Source of the DNA: Odiellus spinosus
Lineage: Eukaryota > Arthropoda > Arachnida > Opiliones > Phalangiidae
Length of the DNA: 64,000 nt
Reading direction: 5' to 3'
Assembly: GCA_963920705.1 (NCBI GenBank)
Contig: OY987232.1
Coordinates: forward strand, 6,265,200 to 6,329,199
The notes below the pieces were generated by a model. That model made no database searches. It had not been told where the DNA came from and was given only the letters and a program-made list of their open reading frames with translations. Position numbers and translations under genes: made by a program. Shown piece after piece: positions 10,596-22,108 of the stretch (position 1 is its first letter; every line of letters starts with the position of its first letter).

Positions 10596-12069
10596 ATTTT
10601 CTGAAATTATAGATTCATGGGCAAAGTTAAAAGATCGACACGTAAACGTTATTCAAAATAGCAACGAAACCTAAAAACAATCTAAACTACCACACGTACC
10701 ATTTTTTTTTTTTGGGAAAAATAAAAAAAATCTTGAGTTGACAAAGATTAAACCGATCCCTTCCCAATTATAAGCCCTTCGCTATGCCCCTGGCTTTTGG
10801 TTTGAAATAGTCCTCTTCGCCAAAGGTTTGGCATTATCGTCGCTTTTTTCGCCGCGATCTTTATCGCTCCATTACAGGCTTACCTTGGCGAGATACTCCA
10901 CTATCCAGACAAAACTGATACAGTACTGATACTGATTGGAAATGGTAATAAAATAATTCCGAATCAAATAACCCGAATTCAACAAAAGTGGACCAAAATT
11001 TAAAATGCCACGGTTTCGCTCTTGTTGAAATTGTCCAATTTATAGGAAAATATAGGAGAATTAGCGAAATTATAGGCAAATATACAGGAATTAGCGAAAT
11101 TATAGGAAAATACAGGAGAAATTTTGAGATCGGAACTAAGTAGGCAGTGCTAATATTTAGTGAGCTTTCTAGACTTTTAACGGGGGTGAAAATGTATCGA
11201 CGGAAAATAATTCTGCACCTTTCTCTCGTAAAACGAAGGAGCGCGTCTCTCCCGGCCGTCACGATTTCGAGTCTAATCTACTCTAGGAAGAATATACTGG
11301 GTCTGGCCGCCTTTTCGTACAATTTTCGGAATACTTAGGGCGAGACCGAGGACTGAGAAAATCGGACTCGCTTCATCTTCAACCGCAGTACGTCGTCTTA
11401 TAAACTTGAAAGATGATTTTCTTAATTATTAAGAATATCAATTTAATGTTTGTAGTTTGTAAGCGGCACGTATAAATTTAAAATACGCGGTGAAAACCCG
11501 CAAATACGAAAGTAAATCTTGAAATGTAGGAAAAAGGTCGAATTTATAGGAACATATTGAAAATATAGGAATAATGATAAAATAGAAGAAATATGGTCAC
11601 TCTGATGGTTACCAAGCTGGTTCCTTTCCCCATTTAGACGTTTGGCCCCCGAAAAGGTTTCCATAGACTTTTGTTTGAAAACAATAAAGGTTTAATTACC
11701 CCTTTTAGCGGTAATTAATCAAACACTGTTTGAAAATATAATTTTTTAGAATGCTTCGGAAACCAAACTTGCGTGCCACACCTGCGCCATTTGATGCCGC
11801 CCAATTCCCCAATGAAAGTAAGTGTCACTTAAAGCAACAATTAACACCGACGAAACAGATTCTGGATTTTACGTTTTTCTCAATCTAAAGCGTTATCAGA
11901 AACTAGAGAAAAACAACTACTTTAAATACAAAGATTCGATATTTTAGTAAATAGCAAATAGGCTGCTGAAGGTGAAGGGCAAGTTTATTATCTTCGTCGC
12001 CTATTATATAATTCCAAACTGTGGCAGCCCATCCGACAAAATCGAACGTTTTTAGCCAAATGTTTCAAG
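10596..12069. other. Spacer with a small minisatellite at 11035-11130
   Basis: The main structure is a 3-unit minisatellite of about 30 bp (aattataggaaaatacagga, tagcgaaattatagg) at 11035-11130. A 24-bp stretch at 11750 (atgcttcggaaaccaaac) recurs at 30428, so part of this spacer is dispersed repeat. I see no gene. Confidence 0.4.
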
Positions 12070-12236
12070 AAGGGTTGCCACAGATTTTTCATTACAAAAT
12101 TTCCTGACTTTACCATGATTTTACTAAATCTAAATCATTTTTCCTTAACCAGTTTTTGAAATTCCCTGAATTTTTAGACCTATTTTGAAATTCCTCGTCT
12201 TTATCAGCTTTTCCAGTCCTGTGGCTGCAACCCTGC
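12070..12236. mobile_element. Small MITE, hAT-like ends
   Basis: The ends read gggttgccacag on the left and ctgtggctgcaaccc on the right, forming a terminal inverted repeat with a 3-base insertion. The interior is an AT-rich run of ttccctgaatt-type motifs, which resembles insect non-autonomous hAT elements that begin CAGGGTTGCCAC. I could not find a convincing 8-bp target duplication. Confidence 0.45.
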
Positions 12237-12629
12237 ATTTGCATAAAAATATACCTTATTTTCTTGGGTTTTCGATAAGGTAGATTGGGAAAAATGCCAT
12301 ATCAAGACACTATTTCGTCTTTTTTCATTGTATCCTTAAAGGGAAAATGCAACCTAAAACGAATGATTTTTTTATCGATTCCTTATCGTTTAAATGGGTC
12401 TAATCCACAAATAAAAAAATCACAAATATTAAACTGTAAATAAATTAAAACCGGGGGTCCGACACTCTTGAATTCGCTGTACACCCGAGCTCATTGAGTT
12501 CAGCTTTGGCAGTGCATTGAGTACGAACTCTTAGGAACTCCGAGTTCAGTTTTGATAGTGCAAAGAGCTCAAAAATGTCTTACATCTGAGTTCGCGAGTG
12601 TCTACCCCTCGATGAAAACTTACTGGGAT
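12237..12629. other. Spacer with a degenerate direct repeat
   Basis: A short imperfect direct repeat (gagttcagctttggcagtgc against gagttcagttttgatagtgc) occupies 12490-12575. I see nothing else in the stretch. Confidence 0.35.
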
Positions 12630-12743
12630 AATAGGCTTGGCTGGATTCGTGGAGATCCTGCATTCCTCATATAAGGACCAGCGATCAATGTTATCGGTCA
12701 CTACACCTTATGCTGGATCTCCATGAATCCAGCTAAGCCTATA
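12630..12743. mobile_element. MITE with 27-bp terminal inverted repeats
   Basis: The ends taggcttggctggattcgtg and catgaatccagctaagccta are inverted copies (27 bp with three mismatches) around a 55-bp core. The element is bounded by TA on both sides, compatible with Tc1/mariner-type target choice. A diverged half copy of the right end is seen at 40418-40440. Confidence 0.6.
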
Positions 12744-12949
12744 TTGATGGTAAGTATTAAGCTATTTCTAGTTTAATATTGTTTGTAATTTTTTTATTAC
12801 TGGTGGATTATAGGCATATTTAAAGGATAAGCAATCGATAAAATTGGTTAAGAGCCAATGAAATTCGTGTCTTTCCTTGAAATGTACTGTTAAAGAAAAG
12901 CCTGGTACTAATTTGGCTTGGCATTTTGGCTACTCCTAGAAATATCCAC

Positions 12950-13110
12950 GTTGCGAGGCTAAGGGATTGAATGGTGGATTTGGTAGAACTCGCTGTTGTA
13001 CAAATTCAACGTCCGTAATGCATGGCGCGCTAGCTCAGGGCGATATCAAGGGAACTTGCCAGTGCATAAGTAGACAGGCTGAATTGGAATATCCCAAAGG
13101 TAAGTAACAA
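12950..13110. repeat. Dispersed repeat R-C, copy 1
   Basis: This block recurs with divergence at 30885-31030. Shared landmarks include tggtagaactcgctgttgta against cggtagaacctactgttgta, then agggcgatatcaagggaact against agagcgataccaggggaacc. No coding potential is seen. Confidence 0.6.
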
Positions 13111-14934
13111 AAAATAATAACCACCTTCAAATGGCGTAAATGAAATTATAACCCGGGGAAATTAGGCGAAAAATTGCTTAAACCTAGAACAAATTAGTGA
13201 CAAGCTAATTCCAACGGCTATACAGGGTGGTAAAGATCTGACCAACACCTATCTTTGTGGACGTCCCCCAAAAATGTCGTCGAAAGACATCATTATACTA
13301 CAGTGTAGACCTCGTATACATGATGTAAGTAAATACGTGTCATTGTAATCAAATAAGATTTTTCTATGGGTTTAATAGGGTAAATGCCTGATGGCTAAAA
13401 CTATTGCAGTGGCTAAAACTATTGCAGTGGCTAAGATCTAAGCCTCGCAATTCTCTAAATGACTTAACTCCGAGACAATTTAAATAATTCGGTTCCCAAG
13501 AATGCCAACCCAGACATTTACCTTGCAACGAAATGTGTTTTATTATTAGTCACACATTATTGCTACAGTATGTTTTATACAACATTTGTTCTTTAGCTGG
13601 CGTATTGTTACAAACATAACTGCAGAAAAAGCAAAGTCCCATATTGAGTGGCCAATCACGTTTGGTGAAGATTAGGAATCCATACGAGAATGTGTGCTCG
13701 CTAAGGTACCAACTAAGTTCGTCTTTACCTAGTTAGACCCGTGTTGTAGTCGAAAGCCAGCCTATTCCAACAAGGAAAAAATTGGACATGATGTTTATTT
13801 TGGGTGAATGTCAAGGCAACGTACGTCGAGAATCAGTGCTTTATAGAGAACGCTTCCACGACGTTGGAATTAGCTTGTTACTAATTTGTTCTAGGTCAAA
13901 TCCTTATTTACCTGGACTATAAAGAGGATTACTCGAGAAAAAATGCATTAATAAAATGATTAAATATATAATCGCGATATTCGAAACTAAATTCAACTCT
14001 GGTAGTGAGACCCCGATCGTTGAAAGTATTTGTGAAAGGACGTCGTTATGGACAAAATTATTCACGCTGATTGTCTAGTTTATTATTAGAAGCAATGCAC
14101 CTCTCGCGTTTATTAGGACAACTCCAAATGGGGTAGGCAACCGCAGAACCAGAGAGGTTATTTCAGACTTCAAAAAAATACTATAGGGTAATTATGGGTA
14201 CTAATTGGTACCATATATGGTATTTATCCAGACTTTGGGGGTGTGAAGAAATACCTTTTCGGGCGTTAGAGGTACTAATTGGCACCATATAAGGTATTTT
14301 TCGGGAAAATAAAAGATACTTCTTTCATTATTTAAATAGTAGCAAACTTGGAAGATTTATTTGTACAAAATAATGGCTTATCATACATCACAATGATTTA
14401 AAAAACAAAATAAATCCAGATTTGTATTATGGTTTCATGCATTTGAAAAAGAGGTTTTAACACTAGTTTATGCACTTTGAGAAATTTGTTTTTCACGAGG
14501 TTACAAGTTTGTTAACTTTAATTTTAGTACAAAGTTATGGGTTTGAAAAGAGGTTTATAACAAGTTTATGATTTTGGTTTTTAAAAGAGGTTTATAACAA
14601 GTTTATGATTTTGGTTTTTAAAAGAAGTTTATTAGTTTGGAAAAGAAAGCTTTTTATAAGACGTTTATGCATTTTGAGAAAGATGGTTTTATGGATTTTG
14701 AAAATTGGAATTTTATCACAAATATATGAATACGTTAGTTTTTATCACAAATTGATGGGTTTAGTTTTTATCACATTTTTATGAATTTGTTAGTTTTATC
14801 ACAAATTTATGGGCTTAGTATTTACCACAAAGATGGGTTCCAAAAAGGCCTTTTACAACAAGTTTATTATTTTTAAATACTAATAATGAGTCATTAAATA
14901 CTAATTATGAATTCAATATTTCTAATTATTAATT
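13111..14934. other. Spacer with repeat fragments and a tttatgattttgg minisatellite
   Basis: Fragments of repeat R-A lie at 13172-13224 (inverted) and 13862-13922. About 14170-14310 is a block with taccatatatggtattt and taccttttcgggcg motifs whose relatives occur at 18030-18230. From 14440 to 14870 there is a loose 30-38 bp minisatellite based on gaggtttataacaagtttat. I see no gene. Confidence 0.5.
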
Positions 14935-15250
14935 ATTTAATATGAATTATTAATTATTTAATATGAATTATTAATTATTTAATATGAATTATTAATTATT
15001 TAATATGAATTATTAATTATTTAATATGAATTATTAATTATTTAATATGAATTATTAATTATTTAATATGAATTATTAATTATTTAATATGAATTATTAA
15101 TTATTTAATATGAATTATTAATTATTTAATATGAATTATTAATTATTTAATATGAATTATTAATTATTTAATATGAATTATTAATTATTTAATATGAATT
15201 ATTAATTATTTAATATGAATTATTAATTATTTAATATGAATTATTAATTA
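14935..15250. repeat. 21-bp tandem minisatellite, about 15 units
   Basis: The unit aattattaattatttaatat plus one base is repeated almost without change about fifteen times. The uniformity implies recent expansion or homogenisation. The sequence is entirely AT and has no coding meaning. Confidence 0.95.
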
Positions 15251-15694
15251 GAGAAATTAATCCAGTAATCATTAAATTCTGATCTAGTATTAATAATCAA
15301 TGAAAAATCCATTTTAATTATAATTGATCTAATCATAGTTAATTTGATTCTATCATCAAAAATTTCAATCAGTCATAAAGCGTTAACTTTTATTGGTAAA
15401 ATTGTGATAGTTTTAATTAAGATTGGGATTAGCTTCATCGATTAGATTTATTCGTGATTATAATTAAATTATAATTATTAAAATAGAATTAAGCGTTTAA
15501 ACTGTGTTAATCGATTTTATCATAATTAAGTTAAACTTCATCATTGTTCGATTGTCACGTGATCCACAATATTCTGTCTGAAATTCTGTTCGCCAAAGAA
15601 TTTTCTACCGCTGGCACGTGTCAGTTAAAATTTCAAACCAGTGGTGTTATTTTTTCGTGGTGATTTTCAGTCAACACTTTCTACCCCATCCTCC
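15251..15694. other. AT-rich spacer
   Basis: This is AT-rich sequence between the minisatellite and the hAT-type element. I see nothing else in it. Confidence 0.4.
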
Positions 15695-15702
15695 CTTTGC
15701 GG

Positions 15703-16856
15703 TAGAGACGAGTCGGGCCCTCCATTTTAAAGACCCGACCCGGCCCGACCCGAAAAAAAATTGTTTTAAAAAAAAAACCCGGCCCGACCCGAAAAAATGT
15801 TTAAAAAAAACCTGACCCGGCCCGACCCGAAATTTTTTTTAAAAAAAATCCCGACCCGGCCCGACCCGAAAAAATTAAAAAAAACCCGACCCGGCCCGAC
15901 CCGAAAAACGGCGCTGACTAGTCCGTGAAACGTCTGAAGATGACGTAGTTTCCTCTCTCGCTTCTGTAACCAAAGATGCTAAGTTGCTAACCTTTTTTTT
16001 TGGTGCGCACTCACGTGACATACTTACATCATCTAGCCTTAGGCTCTTAGCTTAAATGTTTTAGTCTGCTCTCTCCTTCTCTAGCAAGGAGTCACGTAGC
16101 ATGCGCGAAAAAGGACGCGCATTAGAAAATATATTAACAGCCAAGCGCGTATAAAAGGTGGAATTGGACGCAGAAGCTGAGTTTGAACGACACGCGTTAT
16201 AACATGTGGCCGCCATTCCATCCCCCTTAATATTCCCTGGCGACGCCAAGGAGGAAAATGAGAACTGCACTCACAGGTCACGGCAGATATCACACTGTGG
16301 GAGCGTGGGGTAAGGGATGGGATGGTTTACAAGCCGTAATTCCCACGAAGTAAGACTTTTTCCCGCGAGGTGCGCCCAAGAGCTAGGGCTAGAGGTATAT
16401 GTAGAATTGTAGTTACAAGACTACTAGTTAAATGGTATTTAGAGATTAGACTAGAGTCGAGCTATTTCATAAATATGTCTCGCGAGTCGCGACTGTCGCC
16501 TAAAGAAATCGCTTCAATTTTTCCTCTCACGAAAATCAAGCTGAAGTATGAGAGCCCGCCCGTGAAAAATATAGCTGACTCGACCCAACCCGAATATTTT
16601 AAGGCAAAGAAAAAACCCGACCCGAATATTTATGCCGAAGAAAAAACCCGACCCGAATATTTTAAGGGTGAAGAAAAAACCCGACCCGGCCCGGGCCCGA
16701 TTGAAATTGAGCCCGACGCGACCCGACCCGATATGAATTTCACGAAATAAAAGCCCGACCCAACCCGACCCGGAATAATTTTTTTAATTTTCTGCCCGAC
16801 CCGACCCGAAACGGCTCGAAAAAACCCGATTTAATCGTGGGCCCGACTCGTCTCTA
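15703..16856. mobile_element. Non-autonomous hAT element with CCCGACCCG repeats
   Basis: The ends tagagacgagtcgggccc and gggcccgactcgtctcta form a perfect 18-bp terminal inverted repeat beginning TAGAG, as hAT ends do. Perfect 8-bp duplications ctttgcgg lie immediately outside (15695-15702 and 16857-16864), the hallmark of hAT insertion. Inside, both ends are filled with tandem cccgacccg motifs separated by short A-rich runs, in the same orientation at the two ends. The open frames that cross the repeats are by-products of the repeat. No transposase is encoded, so it depends on one supplied in trans. Confidence 0.9.
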
Positions 16857-16864
16857 CTTTGCGG

Positions 16865-18885
16865 TAAGCCTGATAAAGAAAATTCTTCACTCCACTGCTC
16901 TGTGTAATACAACAACGGTTGTTAAAAGCCTTCTCCATTCTATCCTTGCTTTTACGTGTTGGAACCAAAGGTCGGTTCTTGCCCTGTAGTTGGATTAGAC
17001 CAACACTTCTGTTCTGCCGTTAATAGTCTCATGTGTAGGCCTTGGTAGCTCAGTTGGCTAGAGTGTGGGACAGTTACTGAACCACCCTGAGGTGTGTCTT
17101 ATGTTGTCATCTCAGGATACCTGTTTATCCACTTAAATCATGTTTAAACCGTACCTAATGGTTGTTAAAAACCTTCTCTATACCATGTTATTCTATCTTT
17201 TAGGACAGTGATCGGCAGAATAAACTTTCCCTTTTCTGTTATTTCAGAATCACATTCGGTTTGTTCCTGAAAAAATAAGAGTCCTTCACTCCTTCTTCAA
17301 GTTGAAATAACTAGCAAAGGTTTAAGCTTGATAGGATTATGCAAAGCAACTAACATACTCTTGAAGGAATTATTGCATATGTTAGAAACTTGAAATTTGG
17401 AAAATCATGAAGATTTATATCATATATGAATTAATAGGTATGCCTACCTTTCAATCTGCGTTTCAGCAACCTTCGATTTCAAAGAGTTAAATACAAGTTA
17501 AGTTTGTGCCTAAATTGATGGCTCGCTCGCGTCTCTACTACGAACAGAACAGAGAGAATACTTAAACGAAGGAGGTGAAAGAGACTGCCTTTTTTCCCGT
17601 TCAAACGCGCTTACCGCTTATTGTGCGCTAGGTACAAGCTTCCACTCGTTTGTTACTCACTCAGAGATAGATATCACCTCCGCCAAAGAGTGACGCGGCA
17701 CCAAGCGTTTTTCTCTCGTCAAGGTTGCTAGAGATAATTCTCTGGGTTCTAGTCTCCCGAGCGTTAAAATTTGAATCCCCAAAAGTACAATTTAAACCTT
17801 GCGGCGCTTGTTTTAGTTTACCTTCTATTAATGACATTAGATATTTTACTTTTCTCCAATTAAGATCCCAATAAAACATTAATATCAGCAATATGTAGAA
17901 TAAGACTTTCAATGATTTGGGAATAAAATTTACAGCGTAGTTTTCATTTCGCGGGGTTTTCCGATTGTTAAGCCTAAATTGACAAACTGTTCAAAAGTAG
18001 GCTTAGGAAAATAATTTCACGAGCTTGGTTCGATAATACCTTTTGGGGTTTTAAAAAAGACCTTCTTTACTCATAAAATACCCTAATGGTATTGGAAAGA
18101 ACCCTTAAAAATTCTTAGGGTTTGTTTAAGCGCCATCGGTAGTACTAATAAATACCTTAAGGTGTTTTTCCATTAAAAGTACCTTTTAAGGCGTTTAAAA
18201 CGACCCAAAAAAAACCTTCATTTTTTACAGTGTAAGCGCACAACTTCTAAGAGCAAAACTTCTATATGTTTTAGAGGTTTAGCTTTTAGAGGTTCTGCAT
18301 ACCAGCCGTCACTGCGCACGAGTTTATCATCCCCCTTTACAGGTTTGATTCAGTGGGTTGCCTAGCCCTTTGGAGGGGGTCGAAATAAATGAAAGAGGTC
18401 TATTGAAACCCGTAACACCCAGGCTGGCCGCCAGACATAAGAAAGCGTATTGTTCTGCTCGGTGCCACGCAGAAACTTGTTTCCTGTGAAATTTTAAAAA
18501 TGGACCCAAAAACAAAGGTCATGGCTGGGACCGCGTACACGGTCAGAGCCTTTCTTCGATTTATTTCTTATTCTAAGTTTCTAACTCAGCAACGTCGTGT
18601 ATAAAAGACAAGTTAACCTCTATCTAGGGGCAAGGCGGATAGAGTTCTTCTATAATTCGCCACAGAGAATTTATAAGAGGAATGGTATTGAAATGTTTTT
18701 AGTTAATTGTTTGCGAGAGAGAATTTAAAGTTGGAGCGGTAATTATTTATAAGACCATTAATCCCCAGGAAGGTAAAGTTAAGATTATTCCAGCGCCACC
18801 ATCGGAAACAAAGAGGGGAATCTAGCTCCTTTATCTCTTTGTTCAGGTGTTTAATAGTCGAAAATGATATTAACTCGTGTCATTT
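16865..18885. other. Spacer with a tRNA-like head and repeat fragments
   Basis: Apart from the tRNA-like head at 17039-17086, the only structure is the taccttttaagg-rich block at 18030-18230, related to 14170-14310. A short minus-strand frame at 18327-18515 has no recognisable domain. I see no gene in this stretch. Confidence 0.4.
17039..17086 (+). other. tRNA-like head, possible SINE fragment
   Basis: The run ggccttggtagctcagttgg resembles the 5' half of a tRNA including a strong A box (tagctcagttggctagag). The expected B box and closing acceptor strand are not present downstream. It is therefore either the head of a tRNA-derived SINE or a truncated tRNA pseudogene. Confidence 0.45.
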
Positions 18886-19420
18886 CCTCAAAGTTACGAC
18901 AACGAAAAGGCCAACGACTACAACAACAACTAAAAGTACAAAACCTAGAAGGTGAATAGTCCAGCAAATATTACGTGAAATAAATGTGTTATATCCGGAA
19001 TTCATAAAAAATAAAAGAATATTTCTCCTAAGACTTTAAAGAGTACGCGTCTTAGTCCTCGATCCCCTTTTAACGGAGGAGGTGGGTCTTGTATTCTTGA
19101 TGCGGAACCGGGACGCAACCAGGGAAACCACTCACGTCAGCATCGTCAGTTCTAGAGATCCAATAAGATATAAATTAAGTTTTGTAAGACGCTTAGCCAT
19201 TCCTTGGGCTATGACTCAGAATACAGTCGAATTCAATATTCTTTCTATATTTATTTATGAATTCCTGATTATATATTAAATACGGATAAGCGTGAAGAAA
19301 ATATTAACCAATAGTTTGACGGTAATGTTCTTTTCTTCAGAAGGGCCTTTCACTTAACTGACTTAAACCAAATGTTTACTTCCAATTACTCGGGACAACT
19401 CCTTTTGTCCCAACTAGTTG
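18886..19420. repeat. About 520-bp repeat R-B, right copy of an inverted pair
   Basis: This is the reverse-complement partner of 5165-5663. It carries an additional stretch on the inner side (18905-18950, caacgactacaacaacaac) that the left copy lacks. Confidence 0.7.
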
Positions 19421-19639
19421 TTCCGTGTGATCAAACATTGGTCAAGTTGGGAAATTTAAAAGAGCCCCATACCCAATTTCTAGGCTACTTATCGTGACAA
19501 TTTCAAAAATTTCTTTTAAAGGGAGGGTGAAGAGGAAAATCGAGCCAACTTTTATCGATTTTTCTACTACCTATCCGCGTAGTAAATCATCCGGGAAATA
19601 TATATCTCAATGATTTTAAGAAGGTGGTCCGCAGTATCC

Positions 19640-21515
19640 CGTAATACTAATTTCTCGCGCCTAATGTCTTAAGCAATTTCGCAACCCAACCTAACCTTAT
19701 AAAATTAAGCAATCACCTAAAAAAGTAAACCACGTACTACCTATAACCACAAAAAAACTAAAATTATACATGAGCCAAATATAAACCATTAACTATATCT
19801 AAACAATAACCTAAAAGAAAACATGACCCAAAAAATAAACCATAACCTACTTCTTAACCATTATCTATACTTAAACAATCACCTAAAAGAAAACGTAAGC
19901 TAAAAATAACCATTACCTGTATCTAAACTTTAACCTATATCTAAACCGTTATCTATATCTAAACCGTTACCTATATCTAAACCATTACATGTATTTAAAA
20001 CTAAACAAGCGACTGAAAGTGTATAATTACTCCTCCGCTTATAAATTTTCTCTCGCGAATAAATAACCGAGAACATTTCATAACAAATCCTCATTTCATT
20101 AGCACTGCTCTCAGTCAGGCTCTTTGGCGCCCGGGAGAGCTAGGCGTAAGGTTTATTTATTAAAAAAATTATAAAAACGACCCAAAAATCTAGGTCAAAA
20201 GGCGTTTCAGGGCCGAACTCTGTCTCTGCCTTTGCCTCTCGCTTCGGCGAAGAGCGGCAACGCGGACGGTCGTACGCGCGGGCGATCTGGGAACTACAAC
20301 TTTGCCTCGTGCTTCGGCTGAAAGCGACAACGCGTCGACGAAAAAATGCATTGCCGATACATCAGATTTGTTTGATGATGGGGTGCACCGTGCTGGGTAG
20401 CACACAACACCCCCGCCATTGCGTGCGGCTTCATCATTTGTCCACTAATGCCGCACGTGAAACCACGCCCGGAACGGAAGCAAGGCTATGTAGAGCCAGT
20501 GCATCCGCACACACGTGCAGAGAGGCTAAGGCAGCAGAAGGAAAGGTATATGGCATGGCGACCAGAACCCACACAGCAGTGCCATACGGCCCCCGTAATG
20601 TAACCGTGAACCACAAGGACCGACTCAATGGCGTAGGATGACGCCGAGGCTGGTACCCCCGCTTAGCACGAGAGTACCCCCCCAATAACGTGCTGGTGCA
20701 GCCCCGGCTTAGCCCCTAATTGGAAACCGGTACCCAGGGCCGTCGGACCGACCCCGAGTAGGGCGCAGTCCGTTCGGGACAAACCCACCGGTTAACCAAG
20801 TACACGCCTAGGACCTCACGAGTCGGCCGGGTTGGGATGAGACGGCGTGTTCCAATTCGCGGAACTAGGACGGATCCTAGACTCGGGCCCCCTCACCACG
20901 ACAAGGATGGAACACTACCCCCACCCTGCGCACGCCACAGGTGGGGGGGGGGCATTGCCGATACAGCTGGCGATTTGGGAACAATAACGCGGGAGATATA
21001 AACCTTACCCCGAGCGCTCCCGGGCGCCAAAGAGCCTGTTTGAGAGGAGTGCTAAGGAAATGCGATTTTATACGAGAGGATTTGTAATGAAATATTCCAG
21101 GTTATTATAAGTGGAGGAGTAATTTTACACTTCAGTCGATTGTTTAGTAAGTAATGGTTTAGATTTAGGTAATGCTTCCGATTTAGGTAATGATTTAGAT
21201 AATGCTTTAGATTTAGGTAGTGCTTTAGATTTAGATATTTTTAACGGTTTAGATACAGATATTTTTACATGACGTTTTCTTTAAGGTGGTTAATAGTTGA
21301 TGGTTTGTTTTCTTTAAGGTGGTTAATAGTTGATGGTTTATATTTGGCTCATGTTTAGTTTTATTTTTTTTTTTGGGGTTTTTGGTAGTACGTGGTTTAT
21401 TTTTTTAGGTGATTGCTTAATTTTAGTGAATTGTTTAGTTGTAAAGTTATAAGGTTAGGTTGCGAAATTGCGTAAGACATAAGGCGCGTGGAATTAGTAT
21501 TACGGGCCCCTGTGG
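19640..21515. mobile_element. Second palindromic element, related to the loop of the first
   Basis: Sequence from 19640 to about 20165 is repeated in reverse complement at about 20985-21515, for example taaccttataaaattaagca against attttagtg..aaggttagg and the aaaccattacctatatcta minisatellite on both sides. Blocks aacaataacgcgggagat and gaggagtgctaaggaaat match the loop at 1787-2408, so both are one family. The centre is split by a later insertion at 20362-20951. No gene of its own is recognised. Confidence 0.75.
20362..20951. mobile_element. GC-rich retroelement-like insertion with 14-bp target duplication
   Basis: The 590-bp block is flanked by identical copies of gcattgccgataca at 20348-20361 and 20952-20965. 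The related sequence at 1845-1865 shows the uninterrupted arrangement. Target duplications of this length point to target-primed reverse transcription (LINE or SINE). The block is far more GC-rich than its surroundings and ends in a run of G on the plus strand (C at the 5' side on the minus strand). No reverse transcriptase fragment is visible, so it may be a 5'-UTR-derived or SINE-like non-autonomous element. Orientation is undecided. Confidence 0.7.
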
Positions 21516-21734
21516 ACCGTCTTGTTAAAAGCATTGCGATATATTTCCCGGCACTACGGGGATATGTCTTGTAATTAGCGGAAGAATCGATAAAATCAAC
21601 TTTATTTTCAAGTTCAAAATAACTAACCATATCTCGAGTTGGTTAGTACCCGTAAGACGCACTCACCCGTAAAAAAGATTTTTAAGAATTTCATCTACTA
21701 CACTTTTAAGGAAATTTTCTCGGCTCAATTATAT

Positions 21735-22044
21735 AAAAAATGTCTTTGCGAACAAAGACCCAGAAGGACACGTTATGATTTCGGATGGCTGAAGAGACAG
21801 ATATTATATCAAAAATGTCTTTGTGAACAAAGATCCAGAAAGACCTGTTATGATTTCGGATGGCTGAAGTGGCAGATATGTTAAATTTTCTTTTAAACCG
21901 TAAAATTGAATTATAATCGCAATCTGACAGGATTTAGTCTAATTTCAAAACAACTGATTTTATTCACTCGCAAATATTTAAAAAAAAACATAACATACGA
22001 TTTTCTCCCATTGACCCTTAACATTAAATTTGGCTGAATTGTTT
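21735..22044. repeat. Long inverted repeat R-D, left arm with a 77-bp direct duplication
   Basis: This arm begins with two direct copies of a unit of about 77 bp (aaaatgtctttgcgaacaaa, ttatgatttcggatggctga). It continues with cgattttctcccattgaccc. Its reverse complement lies at 24978-25308, so the pair encloses about 2.9 kb. It may be the terminal repeat of a decayed DNA transposon. Confidence 0.75.
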
Positions 22045-22072
22045 TTCTTTAGTGTAATGCGAGTTCACTTTG

Positions 22073-22108
22073 TACCTCTCCGAGTGAACCTTAGTTCACG
22101 GAGAGGTT
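22073..22108. other. Perfect-stem hairpin
   Basis: The sequence cctctccgagtgaaccttag followed by ttcacggagagg folds into a stem of about 12 bp with a small loop and one bulged A. It is not followed by a T-run and I assign no role. Confidence 0.5.

Noticed and set aside
16370-16750. 126-codon plus-strand frame with repeated Arg-Pro-Glu motifs
   Set aside because: It is produced by the CCCGACCCG repeats of the hAT-type element and has no domain.
17039-17086. Genuine tRNA gene
   Set aside because: Only the 5' half is tRNA-like; no B box or closing acceptor stem follows.
18327-18515. Mitochondrial or rRNA insertion suggested by a GC-richer stretch
   Set aside because: No recognisable rRNA or mitochondrial motif is present.
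20190-20685. Three overlapping frames of 71-110 codons in GC-rich sequence
   Set aside because: High GC lowers stop frequency; frames exist on both strands and none shows a known domain.
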